From: Marinimicrobium agarilyticum DSM 16975
GTDB lineage: Bacteria > Pseudomonadota > Gammaproteobacteria > Pseudomonadales > Cellvibrionaceae
DNA: 64,000 nucleotides
Direction: 5' to 3'
Assembly (NCBI RefSeq): GCF_000423345.1
Contig: NZ_KE384008.1
Coordinates: forward strand, 128,857-192,856
Shown: positions 49,677 through 61,933 of the stretch, piece by piece
Layout of the letters: every line of letters begins with the position of its first letter
Numbering within the stretch: position 1 is the first letter of the stretch
Program-made: the position numbers and the translations under genes
The notes under the pieces: generated by a model
Database searches by the model: none
The model's input: the letters and a program-made list of their open reading frames with translations, nothing else
Told to the model about the DNA's origin: nothing

Positions 49677-50358
49677 TACGGACTCCTGTGGTTTACAAAC
49701 TTTTTAAGGCTTCCAGGAATGGCAGGATGGCCAGTCCGGGCTGAAATCGGGACGTCACTATAAGCCCCGGCGTGGGATTGTCAAACGGGCCCACGGGTTG
49801 ATTGGGAGGCGGCATTATAGAGGAGAAGAGGCGGTTTCGGTAGGTTTGGGGCGACTGTGGCGCAAAAAATTGAGCGGTGCCATGAAATGGGGCGTATATA
49901 TCATTTATATGCACCAGATCGGTTCGGTTATAAGCTTTTTTCATGGATATGAGCGGATTTTCGCAAGTGATCCGTCAGTGCAAGGAGAAGCGTACACCCA
50001 CAATGAACAAAGTTTGACCGCCGAGTCAGTTTGTGGGTAGCCCTGCAGGGAAGGGTGCTTCAATGTGGGGCGAGCTGGCTCTGAAGTGCACGCCAATTGG
50101 GCGCTTTCGCGGTTTTCGGTGCCGGGTTTTCGTTTGTGTTTCACGGTTTGACTCTCTATAATACGCCGCGACTTGCAGGCAGTGGTTAGAGAGCCAATCG
50201 CCTTCATCAGGCCCGGCGATTTGAATGGTCGCCGAAGGGCTGAAATGGGGCGTAAAACCAAATCAACCTGGCGACTACACTGTGTGCTTTGGAGAGATGC
50301 GCGAAGCGCAATTTCGCTAACCTGCTCCCGTCGGGGAGCTAGAAGGTGACTATCAACC
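49677..50358. other. Divergent gltA/sdhC control region
   Basis: This 682-bp gap has no convincing gene. Two open frames (49693-49944 minus and 49798-50040 plus) overlap each other, lack ribosome binding sites and show no family signature. A sigma-70 promoter and leader for sdhCDAB are marked at 50134. Direct repeats of known regulators such as ArcA or CRP were not identified by eye. Confidence 0.65.
50134..50162 (+). promoter_or_regulatory. Likely promoter of the sdhCDAB operon
   Basis: TTGTGT (50134-50139) and a consensus TATAAT (50157-50162) are 17 bp apart. They lie 197 bp upstream of the sdhC start, leaving a long leader. That leader has a 7-bp inverted repeat (AATCGCC/GGCGATT, 50196-50221). 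Confidence 0.7.
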
Positions 50359-50733
50359 GTGAAAAACCAAAGACCTGTCAATCTCGATATCTCCACCATT
50401 AAGCTTCCTATCGCTGCCATTGTTTCCATTCTTCACCGTGTCTCCGGTGTTTTCCTCTTTGCAGGCGTGGCTGTGTTGTTATGGATGCTCGATGCCAGTC
50501 TGGCCTCGGAAGAGCAGTTTGTGGCCCTGCAGGAAACGCTGACCAACCCCGTTTGGCAAGTGATCATCTGGGCGGTGCTGGCCGCGCTTGCGTACCACCT
50601 GGTTGCCGGAGTGCGCCATATGCTGATGGACTGCGGTCTGGGTGAAAGCCTGAAAGGTGGACGCCTCGGCGCCATCGTGGTCGTCGTATTGTCCGTTGTA
50701 CTGATTGTTCTGGCAGGAGTGTGGGTATGGTAA
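50359..50733 (+). CDS. sdhC: Succinate dehydrogenase cytochrome b556 subunit
   Basis: A 124-aa inner-membrane subunit with three transmembrane helices. The SILHRVSG segment belongs to the quinone site and the following His to the haem site. The start is GTG 50359 with AAGGTGA upstream. It opens the sdhCDAB operon and overlaps sdhD by 7 bp. With SdhD it anchors the SdhAB catalytic head and reduces ubiquinone. Confidence 0.96.
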   Translation: MKNQRPVNLDISTIKLPIAAIVSILHRVSGVFLFAGVAVLLWMLDASLASEEQFVALQETLTNPVWQVIIWAVLAALAYHLVAGVRHMLMDCGLGESLKGGRLGAIVVVVLSVVLIVLAGVWVW

Positions 50734-51095
50734 CTGCGGTAACGAACCTGGGCCGGAGCGGCCTCTATGATTGGCTGATCCAGCGCGCAAGTGCCCTGGT
50801 GCTGACGGCCTACACGCTGTTTATTACAGCTTATATTCTGTTTACCCCCGATTTGACCTATGACCAATGGCAGGCGCTGTTCGGTCAACTGTGGATGCGC
50901 ATCTTTACACTGCTGACGCTGCTGTCCATCGTGACCCACGCCTGGATCGGCCTCTGGTCGGTTCTGACCGACTACCTCACTGAGCGTTTGATGGGCTTCA
51001 AGGGCACCATCATGCGTTTGCTGGCTCAGGGGTTATTGGCCTTGGTCGCCGTGACATACACCCTTTGGGGTGTCGAAATTATCTGGGGGTTTTAA
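50727..51095 (+). CDS. sdhD: Succinate dehydrogenase hydrophobic anchor subunit
   Basis: A 122-aa membrane anchor with three predicted helices. The SGLYDWLIQRASALVLTAYTL and VTHAWIGLWSVLTDYL (haem His) segments are typical. ATG 50727 has an AGGAGT site 8 nt upstream and is preferred over GTG 50721. It overlaps sdhC and is followed by sdhA after 3 bp, so the order and translational coupling of complex II genes are conserved. Confidence 0.95.
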   Translation: MVTAVTNLGRSGLYDWLIQRASALVLTAYTLFITAYILFTPDLTYDQWQALFGQLWMRIFTLLTLLSIVTHAWIGLWSVLTDYLTERLMGFKGTIMRLLAQGLLALVAVTYTLWGVEIIWGF

Positions 51096-51098
51096 GCA

Positions 51099-52862
51099 AT
51101 GCGCACGATTTCTTTTGACGGTATTGTCGTCGGCGGCGGCGGCGCGGGTATGCGCGCTGCCCTGCAACTGGCCAGCTCCGGTTACAAAACCGCGGTGATC
51201 ACCAAAGTCTTTCCGACCCGCTCCCACACCGTATCCGCGCAGGGGGGGATCACCTGTGCCATCGCCAGCTCGGACCCCAATGACGATTGGCGCTGGCACA
51301 TGTACGACACGGTTAAAGGCTCTGACTACATCGGTGATCAGGACGCGATCGAGTATATGTGCTCCGTGGGCCCGGAAGCGGTTTTTGAGCTCGAGCACAT
51401 GGGGTTGCCTTTCTCCCGGACCGAAGAGGGACGGATTTACCAGCGGCCCTTTGGTGGACAGTCCAAAGACTACGGCCGTGGTGGCCAGGCGGCGCGTACC
51501 TGCGCCGCAGCGGACCGCACCGGTCACGCCCTGCTGCATACGTTGTACCAGGGCAATATCAAGAGCAACACGGTGTTCCTGAACGAATGGTATGCCGTGG
51601 ATCTGGTGAAAAATGAGGATAACGCCGTCGTGGGCGTGATCGCCATCAATATTGAAGATGGCGAGGTCGTTTTTGTAAGCTCCAAGGCGACGGTATTGGC
51701 CACTGGCGGTGCCGGTCGCATTTACGCTTCCACCACTAACGCCCACATCAATACCGGCGACGGTATTGGCATGGCGCTGCGCGCCGGTTTCCCTGTGCAG
51801 GATATGGAAATGTGGCAGTTCCACCCCACCGGTATTCACGGTGCTGGCACGCTGGTGACCGAGGGTTGTCGGGGTGAAGGGGGTTACCTGATCAATAAGG
51901 ACGGTGAACGCTTTATGGAGCGTTACGCCCCCAACGCCAAAGACCTGGCCGGCCGCGATGTGGTTGCTCGCTCGATGGTGATGGAAATTCTGGAAGGGCG
52001 CGGCTGCGGCCCTGACGGGGATCATGTGCTGTTGAAGCTGGATCACCTGGGCGAAGACGTGTTGGAAAGCCGTCTGCCCGGTATCTGCGAGCTGTCTCGC
52101 ACCTTTGCTCACGTGGACCCGGTCAAAGAACCGATTCCGGTGGTGCCGACCTGTCACTACATGATGGGCGGTATTCCGACCAACGTGAATGGTCAGGCGT
52201 TGACGGTGGACGCCGACGGTAAGGATGTGCCGATTGACGGTCTGTTCGCCTGTGGTGAAGCGGCCTGCGTGTCGGTGCACGGCGCCAACCGCCTGGGTGG
52301 TAACTCGTTGCTGGATCTGGTGGTGTTTGGCCGCGCTGCCGGCAAGTATATCGAGAAAGTATTGCGTGAGGGCGCCGAACAGCTGGCGCCCCGGGATAGC
52401 GACATCGAGGCGGCCCTCGATCGCCTGAACCGCCTGAACCGCTCTACTGATGGGGAGAGCAGTGCAGTGCTGCGCAAGGAACTGCAGGATGTGATGCAGA
52501 ACCACTTCGGCGTTTTCCGTAAAGGCGATTTCATGGCGGAGGGCATCAAGAAACTGGCGGCCCTGCGCGAGCGCATCGAAAATGTGTCCATTGACGACAA
52601 AAGCGATGCCTTCAATACGGCCCGTATTGAAGCTCTGGAGCTGCAGAACCTGCTGGAAGTCGCTGAGGCAACCGCTATTGCGGCCAATGAGCGCACCGAA
52701 TCACGCGGTGCCCACGCCCGGGAAGACTATCAGGAGCGTGATGACAAAAACTGGCTGTGCCACTCCATGTACTACCCGGTTGACAAGCGAGTGGGCAAGC
52801 GGGTCGTCAATTTCGCTCCGCGCACCATGGACGCGTTCGAACCGAAAGCACGTGTTTACTAA
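51099..52862 (+). CDS. sdhA: Succinate dehydrogenase flavoprotein subunit
   Basis: A 587-aa catalytic subunit that oxidises succinate to fumarate. The Rossmann FAD motif [13 protein letters not shown] is at the N-terminus, and the covalent flavin His is in [12 protein letters not shown] (H43). The substrate-site segments [32 protein letters not shown] and [15 protein letters not shown] are intact. The length is standard. Confidence 0.98.
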   Translation: MRTISFDGIVVGGGGAGMRAALQLASSGYKTAVITKVFPTRSHTVSAQGGITCAIASSDPNDDWRWHMYDTVKGSDYIGDQDAIEYMCSVGPEAVFELEHMGLPFSRTEEGRIYQRPFGGQSKDYGRGGQAARTCAAADRTGHALLHTLYQGNIKSNTVFLNEWYAVDLVKNEDNAVVGVIAINIEDGEVVFVSSKATVLATGGAGRIYASTTNAHINTGDGIGMALRAGFPVQDMEMWQFHPTGIHGAGTLVTEGCRGEGGYLINKDGERFMERYAPNAKDLAGRDVVARSMVMEILEGRGCGPDGDHVLLKLDHLGEDVLESRLPGICELSRTFAHVDPVKEPIPVVPTCHYMMGGIPTNVNGQALTVDADGKDVPIDGLFACGEAACVSVHGANRLGGNSLLDLVVFGRAAGKYIEKVLREGAEQLAPRDSDIEAALDRLNRLNRSTDGESSAVLRKELQDVMQNHFGVFRKGDFMAEGIKKLAALRERIENVSIDDKSDAFNTARIEALELQNLLEVAEATAIAANERTESRGAHAREDYQERDDKNWLCHSMYYPVDKRVGKRVVNFAPRTMDAFEPKARVY

Positions 52863-52874
52863 GGGGTGTGAATT

Positions 52875-53579
52875 ATGTTGAAAGTTGAAGTCTACCGTTA
52901 TAACCCCGAGACCGATAAAGCGCCTTATATGAAGTCCTATGAAGTGGACACGCAAGGTAAGGACGTGATGGTGCTCGACGTACTGGGCATGATCAAGGAA
53001 CAGGACGAGTCGCTGGCCTACCGGCGCTCTTGCCGCGAAGGGGTATGCGGCTCTGATGGTATGAACATCAATGGCGTCAACGGTCTGGCCTGTATCACGC
53101 CGCTGTCACAGGTGGTGAAGAAGAACAAGCTGGTTGTGCGTCCGCTGCCCGGTTTGCCCGTTATTCGGGACCTGGTTATCGATATGACTCAATTTTACGA
53201 TCAGTACAAGAAAATTGAGCCCTATTTGCAAAATGATAGCCCCGCTCCGGCCATTGAGCGGTTACAATCTCCGGAGGATCGTGCCAAGCTGGACGGGCTC
53301 TACGAGTGCATTCTGTGTGCCTGCTGTTCCACCAACTGCCCGTCATTCTGGTGGAATCCGGACAAGTTCATTGGTCCGGCCGGTCTGCTGCAGGCCTACC
53401 GCTTCCTGGCGGATAGCCGGGATGAGGCGACGGAAAAGCGCTTGTCGAACCTGGATGACCCTTTCAGTGTTTTCCGCTGTCACGGTATCCAGAATTGTGT
53501 AGCGGTCTGCCCCAAGGGCCTGAACCCCACGCGGGCGATTGGCCATATTCGCACCATGCTGTTGCAGAGTGCGACCTGA
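52875..53579 (+). CDS. sdhB: Succinate dehydrogenase iron-sulfur subunit
   Basis: A 234-aa subunit carrying three Fe-S clusters. The 2Fe-2S ligands lie in [23 protein letters not shown], and the 4Fe-4S and 3Fe-4S ligands in [16 protein letters not shown] and [23 protein letters not shown] precedes ATG 52875. A terminator at 53595 closes the operon. Confidence 0.98.
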   Translation: MLKVEVYRYNPETDKAPYMKSYEVDTQGKDVMVLDVLGMIKEQDESLAYRRSCREGVCGSDGMNINGVNGLACITPLSQVVKKNKLVVRPLPGLPVIRDLVIDMTQFYDQYKKIEPYLQNDSPAPAIERLQSPEDRAKLDGLYECILCACCSTNCPSFWWNPDKFIGPAGLLQAYRFLADSRDEATEKRLSNLDDPFSVFRCHGIQNCVAVCPKGLNPTRAIGHIRTMLLQSAT

Positions 53580-53594
53580 AGGGGTGGCCTATTT

Positions 53595-53623
53595 AGCGGT
53601 CGACGTCATGTCGGCCGCTTTTA
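53595..53623 (+). terminator. Intrinsic terminator after sdhB
   Basis: AGCGGTCGAC pairs with GTCGGCCGCT (one G-T wobble) around a 5-nt loop, and TTTTAT follows. Confidence 0.85.
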
Positions 53624-53699
53624 TAAAGCGGCGGTCACTTTGTCGACTGCCCCGGAAGCTCCCAGGCGTGCTTCTGTATTAATGAGCGGCGCTCCCTGC

Positions 53700-53829
53700 C
53701 ACAAGCGGAGAGCGTTATGGTAGCTAATGGCTAGAGACTAGCAGGGGGGAGTATCGGGTAACACCCGATCCGACCGTCGGCCAGGCCGGATTCCCGGCGG
53801 GTGGCGAACCCCATGACAAGGTGGGTGTA
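53700..53829 (+). promoter_or_regulatory. Structured leader upstream of sucA
   Basis: The 250 bp between sdhB and sucA hold several inverted repeats beyond the terminator, including ATCGGGT-AAC-ACCCGAT (53753-53769). A CCCA/TGGG pair near 53811-53825 spans the AAGGTGGG ribosome binding site and could hide it. Structured sucA leaders of unknown ligand have been described in other proteobacteria (sucA and sucA-II motifs). Whether this is one of them is not established here. Confidence 0.4.
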
Positions 53830-56664
53830 ATGCAAGACAGCATCATGGAGCATTTTTGGCGCACGTCCCATATCTCCGGAGGGAATGCCGCCTACGTCGA
53901 AGCGCTCTACGACACATATTTACACGATCCCAATGCGGTGCCCGAACAGTGGCGCAACTATTTCGAACAGTTGCCCCGCGTCGATGGTGTCGTTACCCAG
54001 GATGTCCCTCATTCCGTCATTCGCGAGCAGTTCCAACGTCTCGCCAAAACCCGATCCATCAATGCCTCCCCGACTGTGGCCGGGTCAGTCAGCGTCGAGC
54101 ATGAGCGAAAGCAGGTCAAAGTCCTCCAACTGATCAGCTCCTATCGGTTTCGCGGCCACCAGAAGGCCCAGCTCGACCCCTTGGGCATTATGGAGCGCGA
54201 GCGGGTGCCTGATCTGGAATTGGGCTTTCACGGCCTGACCGAAGCGGATCTCGACACCGAATTCAATACCGGCAATCTGTTTATCGGGCGTGAAGACGCG
54301 CCCCTGCGTGACATCGTCGGTGCCCTGGAGCAGACTTACTGCGGGCATGTCGGTCCGGAGATCATGCACATCACCAACCTGGCCGAGAAACAGTGGCTTC
54401 AGCAGCGCCTCGAAAGCGTTCGCTCCAAGCCGGACTTCAGCGATGAGCAACGGCTGGCAGTGCTGGACCGGCTTGTCGCGGCCGAAGGCCTTGAACGTCA
54501 CCTCGACAGCAAGTACCCGGGAACGAAACGTTTCGGCCTGGAAGGCGGTGAAACCTTTATCCCTCTGGTGGATGCCATCGTCAAGCGTGCCGGTGGTTAC
54601 GGCGCCAAAGAAATCGTGCTCGGTATGGCCCACCGGGGGCGTCTGAATACGCTGGTGAACATTTTTGGTAAAAGCCCGGCCGAGCTGTTTGGTGAGTTTG
54701 AAGGCACAAAGCGGTTGGTGGATACCTCGGGGGATGTGAAGTACCACCAGGGCTTTTCCTCCAACATCATGACGCCCGGTGGCGAGCTGCACATGGCGAT
54801 GGCGTTCAACCCGTCGCACCTGGAGATTGTCTCTCCCGTGGTCGAGGGCTCCGTACGCGCCCGCCAGGATCGCCGTGAAGACCCCATCGGCGCCAAAGTA
54901 CTGCCCATCAGCGTACACGGCGACGCGGCCTTTGCCGGGCAGGGCGTGGTCATGGAAACCTTCCAGATGTCCCAGACCCGGGCCTATTCCACTGGCGGCA
55001 CTGTTCACCTGGTGATCAACAACCAGGTGGGTTTCACTACCAGCAAGCGCGAAGACATGCGCTCCACCGAGTACTGCACCGACGTGGCGAAAATGGTGGA
55101 AGCACCCATTTTCCATGTCAACGGCGATGACCCGGATGCGGTGTTGTTTGTGGCTCAGTTGGCGGCGGATTACCGTTACGAATTCAAGAAGGATGTGGTG
55201 ATCGATCTGGTCTGTTATCGCCGCCGCGGCCACAACGAGGCGGACGATCCTTCGGCCACTCAACCGCTGATGTACCAGAACATCCGCAAGCACAAGACAA
55301 CCCGCGCGTTGTATGCTGACAAGCTGATCGAGGCTGGAATCATCAAGGCGGAAGACGCCGATGAGATGATGAACAAGTACCGCGCCGCGCTCGACCGTGG
55401 TGAAAACGTCGCCGACGGGCTGGTATCCGAGCCCGACAGTTCCCTGTTTGTCGACTGGTCACCGTACATCGGGCACGACTGGAATACGCCGGGGGACACC
55501 AGCTTTGACCTCAAGCGCCTGCAGGAGCTCGGACACAAAATGTGCGAGATTCCCGATGGCGTGGTCGTGCAGAAGCAGGTGGGCAAAATCTACGACGACC
55601 GCCGTAAAATGGCGGGCGGCGCTTTGCCCATCAACTGGGGCATGGGAGAGACTCTGGCTTACGCGACGTTGCTCGATCAGGGCTATGGCGTGCGCTTGAC
55701 GGGCCAGGATATTGGTCGGGGCACCTTTTCTCACCGCCACGCCGTGGTGCATAGTCAGAAAGATGGTTCCACCTATATTCCGCTGCGCCACTTGAAAGAT
55801 GACCAGCCGGCGTTTGACCTGTATGACTCTTTTCTGTCGGAAGAGGCCGTGCTGGCTTTCGAATACGGTTATGCCACGACAACGCCCCACGGCCTGATTA
55901 TCTGGGAAGCGCAATTCGGTGATTTTGCCAACGGTGCCCAGGTGGTGATCGACCAGTTCATCACCAGCGGTGAGCACAAATGGGGACGCCTGTGTGGCCT
56001 GACCATGTTGCTGCCTCATGGCTACGAAGGGCAGGGGCCGGAGCACTCCTCCGCCCGACTGGAGCGCTTCATGCAGTTGTGCGCCGAGCACAATATCCAG
56101 GTCTGTGTGCCCACGACGCCAGCGCAGGTCTTCCACATGCTGCGTCGCCAGGTGATTCGCCCGATGCGCCGCCCCTTGGTGGTCATGAGCCCCAAATGGA
56201 TTCTGCGCCACAAGCTGGCGACCTCAAGCCTGGAAGATCTGGCCAACGGTCATTTTCACAATGTGATCACCGAAGAGCAGGTTGACCCGAAGAAGGCCAA
56301 GCGGGTGGTGCTGTGCTCCGGCAAAGTTTATTACCACTTGCTGGAGGAGCGAATGGAGCGCGAGCAGGACGATGTGGCCCTGATCCGCCTCGAGCAGCTG
56401 TATCCGTTCCCGGAAGACGAGCTGAAGAAGGCCTTGGCGCCGTTCAAGAACCTGAAGGACGTTGTCTGGTGTCAGGAAGAGCCGATGAACCAGGGTGCCT
56501 GGTACAGCAGCCAGCACCACATGCGACGTGTGGTCAACGACCACAACCCGGAGCTCTATCTCAGTTATGTGGGGCGCGACCCCTCAGCCGCGCCTGCGGC
56601 GGGGTATGCCTCTGTGCACCTGGAAGAGCAGAAGCGTTTCATTAACGAGGCCCTGAGCGTTTGA
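53830..56664 (+). CDS. sucA: 2-oxoglutarate dehydrogenase E1 component
   Basis: A 944-aa thiamine-diphosphate enzyme decarboxylating 2-oxoglutarate. The N-terminal FWRTSHISGGNAAYVEALYD helix that binds E2, HRGRLNTLVNIFGK, the ThDP-Mg site GDAAFAGQGVV...INNQVGFTTS, and PMNQGAWYSSQHHMRR are intact. ATG 53830 has AAGGTGG upstream; GTG 53821 is an alternative. It opens sucA-sucB-lpdA. Confidence 0.98.
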   Translation: MQDSIMEHFWRTSHISGGNAAYVEALYDTYLHDPNAVPEQWRNYFEQLPRVDGVVTQDVPHSVIREQFQRLAKTRSINASPTVAGSVSVEHERKQVKVLQLISSYRFRGHQKAQLDPLGIMERERVPDLELGFHGLTEADLDTEFNTGNLFIGREDAPLRDIVGALEQTYCGHVGPEIMHITNLAEKQWLQQRLESVRSKPDFSDEQRLAVLDRLVAAEGLERHLDSKYPGTKRFGLEGGETFIPLVDAIVKRAGGYGAKEIVLGMAHRGRLNTLVNIFGKSPAELFGEFEGTKRLVDTSGDVKYHQGFSSNIMTPGGELHMAMAFNPSHLEIVSPVVEGSVRARQDRREDPIGAKVLPISVHGDAAFAGQGVVMETFQMSQTRAYSTGGTVHLVINNQVGFTTSKREDMRSTEYCTDVAKMVEAPIFHVNGDDPDAVLFVAQLAADYRYEFKKDVVIDLVCYRRRGHNEADDPSATQPLMYQNIRKHKTTRALYADKLIEAGIIKAEDADEMMNKYRAALDRGENVADGLVSEPDSSLFVDWSPYIGHDWNTPGDTSFDLKRLQELGHKMCEIPDGVVVQKQVGKIYDDRRKMAGGALPINWGMGETLAYATLLDQGYGVRLTGQDIGRGTFSHRHAVVHSQKDGSTYIPLRHLKDDQPAFDLYDSFLSEEAVLAFEYGYATTTPHGLIIWEAQFGDFANGAQVVIDQFITSGEHKWGRLCGLTMLLPHGYEGQGPEHSSARLERFMQLCAEHNIQVCVPTTPAQVFHMLRRQVIRPMRRPLVVMSPKWILRHKLATSSLEDLANGHFHNVITEEQVDPKKAKRVVLCSGKVYYHLLEERMEREQDDVALIRLEQLYPFPEDELKKALAPFKNLKDVVWCQEEPMNQGAWYSSQHHMRRVVNDHNPELYLSYVGRDPSAAPAAGYASVHLEEQKRFINEALSV

Positions 56665-56716
56665 CGCTCGAGCCAGTGTTCGACAAAGAATCCACAGCGA
56701 TTGCTAAGGACAAAGA

Positions 56717-57988
56717 ATGAGTATTGAGATCAAAGCCCCGACCTTTCCCGAATCCGTTCAGGACGGCAGCATTGCCACTTGGCATAAAAAGCCCGGTGAG
56801 TCGGTTTCCCGCGACGAACTGCTCGTCGACATCGAAACCGATAAAGTGGTGCTGGAAGTCGTTGCCCCGGCTGATGGCAGCATCTCTGAAATCATCAAAG
56901 ACGAAGGCGAAACGGTACTCAGCAACGAGGTGATCGCCAAGTTTGAAGAAGGCGCTGGTGGCGCTAAATCGGAGCCGAAAGAAGAGAAAAAAGAGGACGC
57001 TTCCGGAAAAGGCTCTGATGAGAAATCTGATAGTTCCGAGAAAAAGGACAGCAGTGAGCAGAAATCCGATGACGGTGAAAAGCTTCTGAGTCCTGCCGCC
57101 CGGAAAATGGCGGACGAGAACAATATTGACCACAACAGTGTTCCCGGCACCGGTAAAGACGGTCGTGTCACCAAGGAGGATGTTGCGAACTTCCTTAAGT
57201 CCGGTGGGGAGAAGAGCGAAGCACCCAAGAGCAGTGATACCAGCTCGCCGGCGAAGCAGGCGGAAGTGGAAACACCTCAGGGCGAGCGCGCCGAGAAGCG
57301 CGTCCCCATGACCCGTTTGCGCAAGCGCATCGCCGAGCGTCTGCTGGAGGCCTCCAACACAACCGCCATGTTGACCACCTTCAACGAGGTGAACATGGGC
57401 CCGATCATGGAGCTGCGCTCGCGTTACAAAGACAAGTTTGAAAAAGCGCACGACGGTACTCGTCTTGGCTTTATGGGCTTCTTTGTAAAAGCGGCAGCGG
57501 AAGCGCTGCGTCGCTTCCCCGCGGTGAATGCCTCCATCGACAACAACGATGTGGTCTATCACGGTTATCAGGATATCGGCGTGGCGGTTTCGACCGATAA
57601 AGGGCTGGTCGTACCGGTTCTGCGCAATGCCGAGAACATGGGGCTGGCCGACATTGAAAGCACCATTCGCGACTACGGTCTGCGCGCCCGTGACGGCAAG
57701 CTGGGCATTGAAGAGATGACCGGTGGCACTTTCACCATCACCAACGGTGGGGTGTTTGGCTCTCTGCTGTCCACGCCGATTCTGAATATGCCGCAGTCCG
57801 CGATTCTGGGTATGCACAAAATTCAGGAACGCCCCATGGCGGTTAACGGCGAGGTGAAGATTCTTCCCATGATGTATCTGGCCCTGTCTTACGACCACCG
57901 ACTGCTGGATGGTAAAGAGGCGGTTCAGTTCCTCGTGACCATCAAGGATCTGCTGGAAGACCCGGCGCGGATTCTTCTGGAAATTTAA
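56717..57988 (+). CDS. sucB: 2-oxoglutarate dehydrogenase E2 component (dihydrolipoyl succinyltransferase)
   Basis: A 423-aa core subunit. The lipoyl domain (residues 1-75) has the lipoylated Lys43 in [12 protein letters not shown] linker of about 45 residues is rich in Lys, Glu, Asp and Ser ([20 protein letters not shown]). The peripheral subunit-binding domain is [16 protein letters not shown]..., and the catalytic domain ends with the [12 protein letters not shown] motif. The charged linker is longer than in E. coli. A hairpin follows, then lpdA. Confidence 0.97.
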   Translation: MSIEIKAPTFPESVQDGSIATWHKKPGESVSRDELLVDIETDKVVLEVVAPADGSISEIIKDEGETVLSNEVIAKFEEGAGGAKSEPKEEKKEDASGKGSDEKSDSSEKKDSSEQKSDDGEKLLSPAARKMADENNIDHNSVPGTGKDGRVTKEDVANFLKSGGEKSEAPKSSDTSSPAKQAEVETPQGERAEKRVPMTRLRKRIAERLLEASNTTAMLTTFNEVNMGPIMELRSRYKDKFEKAHDGTRLGFMGFFVKAAAEALRRFPAVNASIDNNDVVYHGYQDIGVAVSTDKGLVVPVLRNAENMGLADIESTIRDYGLRARDGKLGIEEMTGGTFTITNGGVFGSLLSTPILNMPQSAILGMHKIQERPMAVNGEVKILPMMYLALSYDHRLLDGKEAVQFLVTIKDLLEDPARILLEI

Positions 57989-57998
57989 GCACCGTCAG

Positions 57999-58020
57999 GC
58001 GGGCCTCTCGGGCCCGCTTT
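57999..58020 (+). terminator. Hairpin between sucB and lpdA
   Basis: GCGGGCC and GGCCCGC form a 7-bp stem with a 5-nt loop, followed by TTTACT. It is a moderate terminator that may reduce but not stop transcription into lpdA. Confidence 0.65.
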
Positions 58021-58027
58021 ACTGTAA

Positions 58028-59539
<1,512 letters not shown>

Positions 59540-59583
59540 ATAATAAATAGAACCGACATTGAGTCAGTGAACTCAACCCAGGG

Positions 59584-59609
59584 GACAGGCCGCACTAAGG
59601 CGGCCTGTC
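59584..59609 (+). terminator. Hairpin after lpdA
   Basis: GACAGGCCG and CGGCCTGTC form a perfect 9-bp stem with an 8-nt loop. The T-tract is weak and delayed (ATTTTT about 10 nt on). Confidence 0.65.
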
Positions 59610-59672
59610 GTTAGGTCATTTTTGCCGGAATCGTAGACCTCGGTCCGGCAACAGACAATGTGGAATTGCACC

Positions 59673-60839
59673 ATGAATTTGCATGAATATCAGGGTAAGC
59701 AACTGTTCGCCCAGTACGGATTGCCCGTTTCCAAAGGCGTGGCAGCCCAAACCCCCGCGGAAGCGGTCGCCGCTGCCGACACGATCGGTGGTAGTGAGTT
59801 TGTCGTAAAAGCTCAGGTTCACGCGGGTGGCCGCGGTAAGGCCGGTGGCGTCAAGCTGGTCAAAACCAAAGGGGAAATTGAAGCCTTCGCCAAGCAGTGG
59901 TTGGGCAAGAACCTGGTGACTTACCAGACTGACGAAAAGGGTCAGCCGGTAAGCCGCATTCTGGTGGAAACCTGCACTGACATCGACCAGGAACTGTACC
60001 TGGGCGCGGTGGTAGATCGTTCCAGCCGTCGTATCGTTTTCATGGCGTCCACCGAAGGTGGCGTGGAAATTGAGAAGGTTGCCGAGGAAACCCCGGAGAA
60101 GATTCTGAAAGCCACCATCGACCCGCTGGTCGGTGCTCAGCCTTATCAAGGTCGGGACCTGGCGTTCAAGCTGGGCCTGGAAGGCAAGCAGATCAAACAG
60201 TTCGTCCAGATCTTCATGGGCCTGGCCAAACTGTTCAAAGAGAAAGATCTGGCGCTGATCGAAGTCAATCCGCTGGTGATCACCAAGCAGGGCGATCTGC
60301 ACTGCCTGGATGCCAAAGTCGGTATCGACGGCAACGCCTTGTTCCGTCACCCGGACCTGCACGAAATGCACGATCCTTCCCAGGAAGACGAGCGCGAAGC
60401 GCACGCCGCCAAATGGGAGCTGAACTACGTTGCTTTGGATGGCAACATCGGTTGCATGGTCAACGGCGCTGGCCTGGCCATGGGTACCATGGATATCGTG
60501 AAGCTGCACGGCGGCGCGCCGGCCAACTTCCTGGATGTGGGCGGCGGCGCGACCAAAGAGCGCGTGGTTGAAGCGTTCAAGATCATTCTGTCCGACGAAA
60601 ACGTCAAAGCCGTACTGATCAACATCTTTGGCGGTATCGTTCGTTGCGACCTGATTGCCGAGGGCGTGATTGGCGCCGTTGAAGAAGTGGGCGTGAAAGT
60701 GCCGGTGGTTGTCCGGCTCGAAGGTAACAACGCCGAACTGGGTGCCAAGGTGTTGGCGGACAGCGGTTTGAACATCATCGCCGCGACCAGCTTGACTGAC
60801 GCTGCTCAGCAAGTGGTTAAAGCAGCGGAGGGTAAATAA
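59673..60839 (+). CDS. sucC: Succinyl-CoA synthetase subunit beta
   Basis: A 388-aa ADP-forming subunit with an ATP-grasp N-terminal domain ([34 protein letters not shown]) and a C-terminal CoA-ligase domain ([28 protein letters not shown]). ATG 59673 gives the family N-terminus; the frame opens five codons earlier. It overlaps sucD by one base (TAATG). Confidence 0.98.
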   Translation: MNLHEYQGKQLFAQYGLPVSKGVAAQTPAEAVAAADTIGGSEFVVKAQVHAGGRGKAGGVKLVKTKGEIEAFAKQWLGKNLVTYQTDEKGQPVSRILVETCTDIDQELYLGAVVDRSSRRIVFMASTEGGVEIEKVAEETPEKILKATIDPLVGAQPYQGRDLAFKLGLEGKQIKQFVQIFMGLAKLFKEKDLALIEVNPLVITKQGDLHCLDAKVGIDGNALFRHPDLHEMHDPSQEDEREAHAAKWELNYVALDGNIGCMVNGAGLAMGTMDIVKLHGGAPANFLDVGGGATKERVVEAFKIILSDENVKAVLINIFGGIVRCDLIAEGVIGAVEEVGVKVPVVVRLEGNNAELGAKVLADSGLNIIAATSLTDAAQQVVKAAEGK

Positions 60840-61711
60840 TGAGCATTTTGATCAACAAAGACACCAAAGTTATCTGTCAGGGTTTTACCGGTGCTCAGGG
60901 CACCTTCCACTCCGAGCAGGCCATTGCGTACGGCACCAAGATGGTCGGTGGCGTTACTCCGGGTAAGGGCGGTCAGACTCATTTGGGTCTGCCGGTTTTC
61001 AACACCGTGGCGGAAGCCGTGGAAGAAACCGGTGCGGAAGCCTCTGTCATTTACGTGCCGGCGCCGTTCTGTAAGGATTCTATCCTGGAAGCGGCCAATG
61101 CGGGCATCAAGCTGATTGTCTGCATCACCGAAGGGATCCCGACGCTGGATATGCTCGATTGCAAAGTGAAATGTGACGAGCTGGGCGTGCGCCTGATCGG
61201 CCCGAACTGTCCGGGTGTGATCACGCCGGGCGAGTGCAAAATCGGCATCATGCCGGGCCACATCCACAAGGCTGGCCGGGTTGGCATTGTGTCCCGTTCC
61301 GGTACCTTGACCTATGAAGCGGTCAAGCAGACCACTGATCACGGTTTCGGTCAGTCCACCTGTGTGGGCATCGGCGGCGATCCGATCCCGGGCTCAAACT
61401 TCATCGATATTCTGGAGATGTTCCAGAACGATCCGAAGACCGAAGCGATTGTGATGATCGGTGAGATTGGTGGTAGCGCCGAGGAAGAAGCGGCGGCTTA
61501 CATCAAGGCCAATGTGACCAAGCCGGTGGTGTCTTACATCGCGGGCGTGACTGCGCCGAAAGGTAAGCGTATGGGCCATGCCGGTGCGATTATTGCCGGC
61601 GGCAAGGGCACGGCGGATGAGAAGTTCGCCGCCCTGGAAGATGCGGGCGTGAAGACGGTCCGCAGCCTGGCTGACATCGGCGAAGCATTGAAAGAAGCCA
61701 CTGGTTGGTAA
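60839..61711 (+). CDS. sucD: Succinyl-CoA synthetase subunit alpha
   Basis: A 290-aa subunit with a CoA-binding N-terminal domain ([21 protein letters not shown]) and the phosphohistidine in [21 protein letters not shown]. The substrate-level phosphorylation step of the TCA cycle is complete with sucC. Its start overlaps the sucC stop. A terminator follows at 61723. Confidence 0.98.
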   Translation: MSILINKDTKVICQGFTGAQGTFHSEQAIAYGTKMVGGVTPGKGGQTHLGLPVFNTVAEAVEETGAEASVIYVPAPFCKDSILEAANAGIKLIVCITEGIPTLDMLDCKVKCDELGVRLIGPNCPGVITPGECKIGIMPGHIHKAGRVGIVSRSGTLTYEAVKQTTDHGFGQSTCVGIGGDPIPGSNFIDILEMFQNDPKTEAIVMIGEIGGSAEEEAAAYIKANVTKPVVSYIAGVTAPKGKRMGHAGAIIAGGKGTADEKFAALEDAGVKTVRSLADIGEALKEATGW

Positions 61712-61722
61712 CTCTTTCACCC

Positions 61723-61751
61723 AAAAAGGCGGCCTCAGGGTCGCCTTTTTT
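61723..61751 (+). terminator. Intrinsic terminator after sucD
   Basis: AAAAAGGCG and CGCCTTTTT form the stem, with an inner CCT/AGG pairing in the loop, and a T-run follows. Confidence 0.9.
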
Positions 61752-61792
61752 ATGTCTGCTGTTTCGGACTTTTTGCATTACGAGTTGAGTCC

Positions 61793-61904
61793 GGCAGAGG
61801 AGGGGGAAGACCGGTTGGAGACCCGCCGTGAATACATCCCTGTAGGCTTCTCATCGGCATCCATGCCTCAGAGAGTCTCCAACCGGTATTCCCCCTCCTC
61901 TGCC
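61793..61904 (+). repeat. Inverted-repeat element, short form (copy C)
   Basis: Arms of 30 bp, 61793-61822 and 61875-61904, are complementary at 29 of 30 positions. They enclose the same 52-bp segment as copy A without a single difference. TTGAGTCC precedes and TCAGTGCCA (61905-61913) follows, as in copy A. The arm sequence differs from that of copy A at many positions. Confidence 0.92.
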
Positions 61905-61933
61905 TCAGTGCCAATTTCAAGTCTGTTGGATGC

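Noticed and set aside
49693-50040. Two small opposed open frames in the gltA/sdhC gap
   Set aside because: They overlap each other and probable promoter DNA, with no ribosome binding site or family pattern.
50145-50162. TTGACT and TATAAT upstream of sdhC as a promoter pair
   Set aside because: They are only 6 bp apart; TTGTGT at 50134 gives the proper 17-bp spacing.
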